Shown here piece by piece: positions 27,732 through 36,084 of a stretch of DNA of 64,000 bases (position 1 is the first letter of the stretch; every line of letters starts with the position of its first letter). Where the stretch lies: positions 5,384,902 through 5,448,901 of the forward strand of contig NC_087076.1 of assembly GCF_026151205.1 (NCBI RefSeq), written 5' to 3'. The stretch is from Bolinopsis microptera (taxonomy: Eukaryota > Ctenophora > Tentaculata > Lobata > Bolinopsidae). The position numbers were made by a program, and so were the translations under genes. The notes under the pieces are model-generated. The model ran no database searches. It was not told the DNA's origin and saw only the letters and a program-made list of their open reading frames with translations.

Positions 27732-28260
27732 ATGGCGACGAGGATTATTGGACAGTTGGAACTCTTAACATCAGATGCAGAGTGCAGAACATGGTTTGAG
27801 CGGTTTGAGTTGTTCGCTCAAGCCAATCAGCTATTCAGAGCGGTACCAGCAATACCGGAACTCGCTAATGACAACAGCAACGCTGCAGCAGTGGAAACAG
27901 CAAGGACGAATGCGCAGAATGCGACTCAAGGAAATACCGCAGTTTTCCTATCGTACTTGGACAGTGGCATGTATGGGCTAATCAAGAGTTTGAGCAACCC
28001 AGATGAAGTGAGATTGTGCACCTATGACACCCTGAAGAAGAGGTGCCGCAACCTGCAGTACATCTTCAGAGATATAAGTTTTCGTCCTACAAACAAGTGA
28101 ACGAGACAGTTGGTCAATACATCAACTAACTGAAAACAATTGCAACCTTTTGTGACTTTGAGAACTTTCAGGAGAGAATGTTTGATCAATTTATTGCTGG
28201 AATGAAGAATGTGAAATTACAATATAACCTTAAAGGTTATCTCCCTCCTAACTTATCATA
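27732..28260 (+). pseudogene. Ty3/gypsy gag fragment
   Basis: 122 intact codons MATRIIGQLELLTSDAEC ... FERFELFAQANQL ... VFLSYLDSGMYGLIKSLSNP, then a shift to NETVGQYIN, stop, LKTIATFCDFENFQERMFDQ FIAGMKN. The F-x-xR-x..E-x-VxxYI and CDF...DQFIxG pattern is the gypsy capsid core. No zinc knuckle before the inverted part. Confidence 0.75.
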
Positions 28261-29126
28261 ACTTAGCCGGTCAGGTGCAGTAACGTGGCGTCTGGGACGT
28301 GGTTCATTCTCTACTGCAATACCGTCAGGTTTAGTTTGCTCTTGTTCAACTACTTCAGTACTAGTCTGTCCCAGACTGTGGTCTACACTATCAGGCTTGC
28401 CATTATGTAATGCAATTTCTAAACTGTCAGGTTTACCATTATTTAATGCAACTATAGGAGGCTGTACGGGTTTACTCTCGCTTTCCACCCGCTTTACAAC
28501 ATGGTCGATATGCTTTTGGACTAAAGACCCCTGTCCTTCTGCTTCTCTCGCTGTTCAGCAACTTTTCCTCATATTTAGAATCGTTTGTGCACGGATTCAA
28601 CAAACTTTACGCAGTTCTAGGTCGACGTCCAAACATAAGAACGGCAGGCTCTATCCCGGTGGTGCTGTGCGGAGTGTTTCTGTACTGGAACAACCATTGT
28701 GAGAGTTTGGTTGTGATATCCCCCGGATGATCAGCTATCATTTTCTTAATAGCACGTTTAAATTGAAGTACCTGATTCTCAGCTTGGCCATTACAACTGG
28801 GATGATAACTGGGAATAGGGACGCACTTGATTCCGTTCTTCGCCAGAAACGTTACAAACTCAGTATAGAAGAGCGAGATAACTGCGGACCATTATCCATT
28901 ACACAAACCTTTGGCCTTTGGGAGTCCACAACAGGCAAATAATTCCCTCAATTTCTTAATCAGATTTGCAGCCGTCGTATTTTGCTTCATGTCTTTAGCA
29001 AACTAAACCTGACGGTATTGCAGTAGAGCATGAACCAAGTCCCAGACGCCACGTTACTGCACCTGACCGGCTAAGTTATGATAAGTTAGGAGGGAGATAA
29101 CCTTTAAGGTTATATTGTAATTTCAC
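28209..29126. repeat. Inverted duplication within LTR element
   Basis: Arms 28209-28345 and about 28995-29126 are complementary (for example AACTTAGCCGGTCAGGTGCA against TGCACCTGACCGGCTAAGTT), with a few differences. They bracket the minus-strand integrase segment. Confidence 0.85.
28237..28990 (-). pseudogene. Ty3/gypsy integrase, 3' half, opposite strand
   Basis: Read on the minus strand from 28990: KKLRELFACCGLPK, a frameshifted DNGPQ region, FLAKNGIKCVPIPSYHPSCN, GQAENQVLQFKRAIKKM, RNTPHSTTGIEPAVLMFGRR, then PRPRRHVTAPDRLSYDKL and stop at 28237. H-P-S-x-NGQAEN is the third part of the DDE core and TPHSTTG...MFGR the following conserved block. At least two frame breaks. The end is followed by no chromodomain. 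Confidence 0.85.
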
Positions 29127-29740
29127 ACCATTGTAATGTCGCAGAATCACTATAATTTGTTAATACTGAACGTTGTAAGAGACAGGACTAAAATCATATT
29201 TTTACTTGTAATGTATTGCCGATTTTAACTATTGAATTAACGTTGTAAGAGACAGGACTGAAAACTGATTTACAGTATGTTATTCAATTTATACCGTGAA
29301 TAAATTTTTACTACCAAATCGAATTGAACAAAGGAAACGGTGTTTTTTGAGAATGTTTTATTATTACATTTCAGATTTATTTATTTGTATCAGTAGTACT
29401 GATATTTTAGAACGTTGACAAATTGGAATTTTCTGATAAATTATGGTTCGACTCGTATTTTGGAGTCAAGTGATTGAGGGTGCACTTTGCGCCATGTGTG
29501 GGACAAATTACTGTAACGTATCTTTTCCAACTAGCAAAATGAAAGTTAATTTTATAGAAAGTTTTTCGCGCTGCAGTATGCATAGATTTTGAGCGTGCCG
29601 CGCATTGAGCACATATGTTTATTTATTTTTTATTGAATTTCAATGTTTGTACTCGATAAACGTGTCGTGGTACAGACCAAGAATTTGGCAATTCGTTTTA
29701 ATTTTGCGGGTCAAATTTCAAGACGAGTTCATATTTTAAA
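29127..29740. other. 3' untranslated region of the gypsy element
   Basis: No reading frame. Lies between the integrase stop (29093) and the purine tract. Retroelement 3' regions of this length are common. Confidence 0.5.
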
Positions 29741-29908
29741 TAGGGGGATGTTATAATGTGATTTTATTAACTGTTATCATTCAGGATGTTTTGACTTGGT
29801 TACTTTGGAACTTGGAATCACTGTTTTACTTTGTACTACAAAACAAGTAAACATTATATTGCATTGTAATCACATAATTTTCTATCATACAATTATACCA
29901 TTACCTTA

Positions 29909-30359
29909 GGGGGGGGGGGGGTCCAAGGGGAACTTTGGGGAGTTTTGGGGAACTTTTTTTGGGGAACTTCAGGAAACCTGGGGGACTTTTCCAAAGTTCC
30001 CCAAAAAATTATCAATGAAACAAATAATTTTGGGGAATTTTGGGGAACTTTTTTTTTGGGAACTTCAGAAAGTTCCCCAAAATTCCCCAAAGTTCCCCAA
30101 AAAAATTATCATGCCAAAAAAATTATCATGCTGCAAGTATCAACAAGTAAGTTAAGATTATACCTTATAATAACATACATGTTAACATTAATGGGTATTA
30201 ATGTATATTAGAGAAATTTTGAATAATTTTGAATAATTTTGAATAATTTTGGGGAATTTTGGGGAACTTTGGGGAGTTTTGGGGAACTTTTTTTTGGGGA
30301 ACTTCAGAAATCTTGGGGGACTTTCCCAAAGTTCCCCAAAGTTCCCCTTGGACCCCCCC
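29909..30359. mobile_element. MITE-3, second copy, 451 bp with 7-bp duplication
   Basis: Ends G-run TCCAAGGGGAACTTTGGGG and its complement. Flanked by TACCTTA at 29902-29908 and 30360-30366; the empty sites at 26203 and 31694 have one TACCTTA. The interior has several GGGGAACTTT/AAGTTCCCC inversions and a core TTAATGGGTATTAATG shared with 22350-22641. No coding capacity. Confidence 0.9.
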
Positions 30360-30617
30360 TACCTTAATACTTTAATACTTTTCAGTGAACGAGTGCGGCT
30401 GCTCAGCGAGCTCAAGGTAAATCATGCGACGCTTGTCACATTAGTATTAACAGACACAATTTAGCTGGTATGACCGTTTTATTTACCGATAACATTTACA
30501 ATGATGAACTACTACTTACTACTACTTACTCTAGTTAGCTTGTTATCAGTGAAAACAAGCTGCTGTAAGTAGCTAGATTTGTTTATTGAATTTTACTTAT
30601 GATGTTTAATTATAATA

Positions 30618-31387
30618 CAGGGTGGGCCAAAAGTCGGTACCCATACGTTGGCCTTTATAGCTCAGTCACTGAGTGCCCAATTTAAATACTTCTTTCTGGT
30701 ATGACTTAGTACCACCACTGGTTCGAGGAATTTGTCAACTCGAAAAATATTCGCGTTCATTTTTTTCAAATGGAGGTTCATTTTCACATTTATTTGATAG
30801 TTTGGATAGTCGGATCAAGCTAAATATTATTGAATTGTGTTTGGCCATTCAAATTACGTTTATCCTGAAAGAATTAGAACTGTAGCTTCTCAGATTACCG
30901 AGATATGAAGCATAACGAGTTTATTCATTACGTGTGATCAGGTGATTGGTTTACCTAATCACGTGATAAGGTGCCCCCGTTAACAACCTCGTTAAACATT
31001 ATGGGAATTGTTAAGGGTGCCCAATTAAGGTGTCGTGTCACGGTGTCACATAATCACCCAGTCAATATTGTTAACGAGATACAGAAAATGCTTGATAACT
31101 TCGTCATTTCTAATCTGTTTTGCCTCATGTTTTCAGATCATATATGCAACATTTGATAATCTACCGTCTCTGAAAAAAATTAGGCGTTCAGCATGTTCAG
31201 AGAAAACAATATAGGTGTTTTAATATTGAATGGGCGTGGTCTAAAATATTCGAATTTTCAAATTTTGACGACGGAATCCTCGAACCAGTAAGTACAGTAT
31301 GCCATCTGCAAAGCAACAGCTCTCAAATATAAAACACGGCGGAGCTATTAAGGCCAACGTATGGGTACTGACTTTTGGCCCACCCTG
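30618..31387. mobile_element. Mariner-type MITE, 770 bp
   Basis: Terminal inverted repeats of about 45 bp beginning CAGGGTGGGCCAAAAGTC and flanked by TA on both sides. Repeats of this type end Tc1/mariner elements. The insertion splits the spacer seen whole at 25895-25930. No transposase frame; internal ORFs are short and unconserved. Confidence 0.85.
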
Positions 31388-31900
31388 TATAATAACCTCA
31401 CCAAATAGAATAATATGTTGTTGGCAATCATCCCACAGTAAATACCAATTAAATTTGCATTTAATATTATCTCTTCTGTCAGTGAGTTGGTGCAAGTTAA
31501 TTACTTGTGAATTCGACCCTGGTTGTCGAAGAGAGGTCGTTCAAACCCTTCTCGTAGATAGAGAGCACGGTACGTTTTATATGAATAGCACGTATTGAAG
31601 CACGTTTAGTATTAGAGTATTAGCAAATAGCAATACAATACAAGTAAACATTAAATGCAATCACATAACTTTCTATCGTATAATTATACCATTACCTTAA
31701 TACTTTAATACTCTGCAGTGAACGAGTGCGGCTGCTCGGCAACCGTAAGGTAAATCATGACACTTATAACCTCACCAAATAATATAATGATATGTTGTTG
31801 CTTAAATCGTTGCACAATAAATACACTGAACCTATTAAATTTTTCTTGGTCAATAAACAATAAACTGACTATATCGCAGTTAATATTATTGCTTCCGTCT

Positions 31901-32455
31901 ATGAGTGCCAGTAAAAATACGGAAAGCACAGGTTACACGATTAAGTATAAGAAGGGCATTGATATACATACATTCCTACAGAGATACGAACAGTGAGTCT
32001 TGCGAATCAAATAGAGGATGATGCCAAATTCAAGAAGGTGAGGATTATCCGGCTGGTTGAGTGTAGAGACAATTATCAACAATTAAACTTCAGGTACGAA
32101 GGACTAGTTGATATATCGCTCTATTTTATTAAATTTGTGCATGGATTGAGTGATGTACCTTTATTTTTCATCTGTTATATATCTTGATTACTTTGGGTGA
32201 AGTCTGTTGTCTTTTACTTTGTCTTTTCATTTAATCTTTTCTTGTAGTTCTTTCACTTTCATCATTTTTCTTCTTATTGAGTAATCTAACTATGCTTTTA
32301 ATTTGTACATCAGCCATTCCACATTACCTCAGCTTCAGAACAACTTGATAAATGCTCATATCCAAAACAAGATAGAAATTCAGTTGCAGTGGTGCACCCC
32401 GCCGCCGAGTTATTTCTCACGCCTCATTTAGGCAACAGAACCGGTGGTTTTGACA
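31901..32455 (+). CDS. Gene Y copy 2, upstream exons
   Basis: ATG frame MSASKNTESTGYTIKYKKGI, DIHTFLQRYEQ TGA (31901-31996), with an overlapping GAACA/GTGAGT donor. Then SLANQIEDDAKFKKVRII ... NYQQLNF to a CAG/GTACGA donor, and HITSASEQLDKCSYPKQD, which here carries a 21-bp insertion CCGCCGAGTTATTTCTCACG compared with copy 1. The start codon is present only in this copy. Exon joining is not resolved. Confidence 0.4.
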
Positions 32456-32670
32456 TTGTTTAGTTTTTCGGGCAGTTTCCTGAGTACTGTGTATTAATCA
32501 TCCAATTTTTAGCCCCATGTGTAATCAGAAGAGTCAAGAAAGCCAAACTCTTCACGTGTGATTTTTACATTTTCAGAAACGACCAAGAAAAGTTGCACCA
32601 ATCGAAGAAGATTTATAAACAATTGATTTCATTTAAAAAAATTATTTTTAGTGTTTATATTTGTTTTCAG

Positions 32671-32997
32671 GTAACGAAACTGGTTGAAGCAACAGCAGCT
32701 GTAAGACTTCCGGAAAAGTGCGGTATTCCATTATTTCGGATCCCTATACTATGGAGCAGAGAGAGTGAACAGCAGCCAAATGTATTGTAAGAGTGGTGGA
32801 TAAGCACAAGGCCAAGGGTATTCTGTAAATGCATGTGTCATGAATACTGACTTTCTTTTATTTTCAGGTACAAAGCATCCGTATCAACCTCTTCTTTACA
32901 CACACATCTTTACAATGAACACAAGATTGATACTAGACGTCAGTATAAGAGTTTTGAAGATAAATTTTGTTTGCTTTTTAATATTTGCCGGGGATAA
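32671..32997 (+). CDS. Gene Y copy 2, 3' exons
   Basis: Exons 32671-32786 and 32868-32997, same junctions and phases as copy 1, 81 residues with one change (LLRIP to LFRIP). Only scattered third-base and intron changes separate the copies. Followed by the same 3' flank with AATAAA near 33290. Confidence 0.55.
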
Positions 32998-33844
32998 TGT
33001 GATATTAATTAATGTTATATCAATGTTATATTATTCAGGTAGATTAATGACTATTGGAATCTTCTGTTTTACTTGGTATCCCTAGCACCAGCTCCTTAAA
33101 GTCCTTCTTCAAAACGCCAGCAAGCCCTAACCGACTTGAACACCTTGGTTGGAGCCTGTAGCTACATTACAGTTCTCTCATTTCTTGGTAGACTTTGAGC
33201 AAGGAGCTTACTTGGCACTGGTAAATGTGTTCTCGGGTGTAGAAGTCGAAGGGTGTTTCTCTCGACTACCATGTTAAGTTTTTAATGAATAAACGTAAAA
33301 GATTACATCATAATTTTCAATTTTCATATTCACGTATATTAAATAGAATTATATTGTTATGCATCATAAGATTTTGTAAACATTGGCCGGTGTACCAAAC
33401 CGGTCCCCAAACATGTTAAGGAGTTAAGGTTCATGACCAAGCATGAGAATGATCCCGACTTCAAGCTCTGAGTGAAGAAGCTAGCTGCGCTTGATTTTCT
33501 TCCTTTTAGCCTATGAAGCCGATACCTTTGAAGAGCTTCTACTCCTCGGCTCGGCTACCGAGCCGAGGAGTAGATACCTAGTATTAGACAAGTTACAAAC
33601 ATTTCTCCGCTCCACAACGCATCATTCAAACCAGCTGTAACCAGCTGAGCATTGAATTGATATTCAACATGCAATAAAAATATGGTAAATTCACTACCTA
33701 TTCATTATGTCCCCCCCCCCCCCCCTCAGTTTGTCTATATTGAAACCTGAATGTCTACACTGAAGAAAATCAAACTTTAATATTGTTGATCGAAAAGTTG
33801 ATGATCGGAAAGTTTATAGTAAGTTATCATTTTAGTTTAATGAT
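32998..33844. other. Gene Y 3' flank, rearranged W region, spacer
   Basis: 32998-33380 equals 9247-9640. 33440-33640 is a deleted version of 9640-9850 with a new perfect hairpin at 33539-33573. A C tract lies at 33711-33725. 33750-33844 equals 14063-14157, the sequence just before gene T. No frame. Confidence 0.5.
33539..33573. other. Perfect GC-rich hairpin, 16-bp stem
   Basis: CTACTCCTCGGCTCGG, loop CTA, CCGAGCCGAGGAGTAG. The homologous place at 9740-9790 has CTACTCCTCGGCTTGG followed by CTACTTCGAGGCTAATACC, so the palindrome is new in this copy. Confidence 0.85.
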
Positions 33845-34273
33845 ATGGCAGAAACGGTCAAGAAAAGGAAAAGATCACAAAGGGATCTAGACAGTGACCT
33901 GCATACGGCAAGAATAAGCTGTGCTTGAAATTCTTTATGCATGAGCCATGATTTATTATATGAGCTTAGTATATCATTCACATTATAGTAGACATTTAGG
34001 GAAATAAGTTATATTGTACGTATGAGTTTTCCAGCCTAAATCTTGCATTAAATATCATTTTTCATATAGTTCATCCGTTGTCATCAAGATCTATTTCGAT
34101 ATAATAAACTGTAATTAATTTGACAAATTTTGCAGTTTGCTGTCGGAGAAAAGGTGTTGACTGCATGGGGAAGGCAATATTTGCCAGCTCGGATAGCCAA
34201 AGTACTAAAATCCGGGTATTATCGTGTGATATTTACTGAAGACGGCAAACAAACATGGACCCATAAGCTGTAG
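33845..34273 (+). CDS. Gene T copy 2, Tudor-like, shortened (66 aa)
   Basis: Exon 1 33845-33907, MAETVKKRKRSQRDLDSDLH, but the donor is GCAAGA instead of GTAATA. Exon 2 34136-34273 keeps FAVGEKVL...WGRQYLPARI AKVLKSGYYRVIFTEDGKQT, then a 2-bp deletion gives HKL TAG, losing the last ten residues. GC-AG splicing is possible; otherwise the copy is dead. Confidence 0.5.
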
Positions 34274-34865
34274 TCAACTAAAAAGAGTTCCACAGTTAGA
34301 GTCTGCTCCTCAGCTGAAACCATCTGAACATGATCACGAGTCTGCTTCTCAGCTGAACAGGTCAGAACAGGTCGGACAGTTGATCAACTGTGTTAGAAAC
34401 CAGTTCAATGATATATATAATACATGTAATTCATATTTTATTGAAGTAAGTTATCCCTAGCCCTATCTTGCCATAACCCCCCCCCCCCCCGCCCCCAATA
34501 GCATCGACCAGAGATATTGTCGAAGCGTCGCAGGTTTTTACCACAACGATGACCTCCGAGAATCGGAGTCCCTAAAAAGAGACCTTAATAAGGAATCAAA
34601 TAATCGAATTAGAGTATTAGTTAGACTACCGACCATACACCACATAGAATACTAGAATAGTCAGAGATAGTAGAACTTAGGGACATAAGTGCAGCTGCAT
34701 AGTGATATAACAGAAAGAACAAGAGAAAGAACAGATGTCATCACAATTGTGTTACAAAATGTAACAAGAAGGACCCGGATTGTTAATCACTTATGCCGAG
34801 TCATAAATTGAAGTATAATCTTAGTGGGCAATAATGTCAATAATGTCTTAACAGTTTTTTTTCAG
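34274..34865. other. Spacer with C tract and one 77-bp unit
   Basis: C tract at 34477-34496; single 77-bp satellite unit at 34689-34771 (with GTTACAAAATGTAAC). Both are absent from the matching place in the 14.6-kb copy, so this is inserted sequence. No frame. Confidence 0.55.
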
Positions 34866-34979
34866 ATCGCCTTCTTCAAGGATCTTGTCGATCGGTGGGA
34901 GAGTCCGAAGCCGAGAAGCTCCCAGGACACACAGATCGCTCAAGATAGAGCCTCAGTCCTGAGAACTTACCAGCGATGA
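34866..34979 (+). CDS. Short exon, copy of 14675-14788
   Basis: IAFFKDLVDRWESPKPRSSQ ... VLRTYQR TGA. The GGGT at the donor of copy 1 is deleted, so this copy ends at TGA. Confidence 0.4.
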   Translation: MAFFKDLVDRWESPKPRSSQDTQIAQDRASVLRTYQR

Positions 34980-35202
34980 TATGACTATGAAGTTGAGCTA
35001 CTAAAGTAATAATTGTAATAATGCATATTTAATTTATTAAAATAGATTATGTTTCGTTGAATCGCTTATTGGAGCAGATTCACAGTAAAAACGTACCTGA
35101 GGCAAGGTGTTAACTGTTAACGGCAACTTCAAAAATAGAAAATAACGAATAGTACTAAAACTGCTAAAACGAGTATACAACAATGTAAATTATCCCTTTT
35201 CC

Positions 35203-35349
35203 GTCGCATTACACATCGCAGATGAGATAAAAAGGATCAATGGGAAAGGTGATAGGACGGTTATAGACGTCAACAAAAAGTATCAAAACTCGTCCACTGA
35301 TACGAGAAAGAAAGAGTGGACAAGAAAAAACACACGGTATCTAACATAA
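35203..35349 (+). CDS. N-family protein, copy 3, then Q3 stub
   Basis: VALHIADEIKRINGKGDRTV ... EWTRKNTRYLT TAA. Right after it, 35365-35432 holds the first part of Q (EVHIGCRVQ) cut off at CTATACC, where unrelated sequence starts. Confidence 0.4.
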   Translation, partial: VALHIADEIKRINGKGDRTVIDVNKKYQNSSTDTRKKEWTRKNTRYLT

Positions 35350-35432
35350 CAACATCACATCAGCAGAAGTGCACATAGGCTGCAGAGTGCAGAATAACAT
35401 TGTTCGGAGAATACCCTCACATTCTATACCAT

Positions 35433-36084
35433 AGTTGTTACGGACGTCCTGGACAAACTTAAAAAATGTGCCGAACTGGACGAATTTTTTAACGAAATAG
35501 ACGAACTTTAACCGAACTTTAAACGAACCTTAACCGAATTTTTAATGACCTCCCAAAATTCAGATCACTGGACAATTGAAATACCAATTTTCTAAATTTT
35601 GCTCACCGCAAATTGTACACGGCGTACACGCTATACAATATTGTATACAGCGCACGCTTACCACTTTTCGCGCCATTTTTATGAGTTCTAGAAATTCATG
35701 GAAGCATCTTAGCGCGCACTAGAATGCAGCTGTTACGTCATTTCTGAGTTTGGCGGCTTCTTTGACGTGACACGTCTGCATGTTGTCCTGGAAAGAATCT
35801 CTTTTCGAATAACACTTGATCTCGAGTCTATTTTTGATATAACTAGTAGAATTAAACTATTTTCATGTCTTGACTAAGGCTACAAAAGTAAGCTGATGGG
35901 GAGGAGTGTTATAAAGTTGTTGTACTCTATAAGTGTATATTCACCTACAAGCATAACTGCTTGGCGTGATGAGGTACATCTTTGATTGGTCGAAGGTCTT
36001 TCAACAACACAGCATCATCACTTTCATAGTAGTCCCCGGCTTATGACGGGTTCATAGCGGTATTAAACATGTTTTTCTGGGCCC
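35433..36084. other. Inserted sequence, no gene seen
   Basis: Begins with GGACGTCCTGGACAAAC and the words TGCCGAACTGGACGAA and AACCGAACTTTAA. TGCCGAACTGGACGAA recurs in the same direction at 40229, so the two mark the borders of an inserted block. No conserved frame. Confidence 0.45.

Larger units (their letters stand above)
27591..29860 (+). mobile_element. Ty3/gypsy-type LTR retrotransposon, internally inverted
   Basis: + strand gag at 27732-28260, then a segment in opposite orientation carrying integrase (28237-28990), then + strand integrase end (28995-29093), 3' untranslated region, a purine tract AATAGGGGGA at 29741-29749 and the first 100 bp of an LTR (TGTTATAATG...). No protease, RT or RNase H, and no 5' LTR identified. 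A 21-bp word AACGTTGTAAGAGACAGGAC is repeated in the 3' region. Confidence 0.75.
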
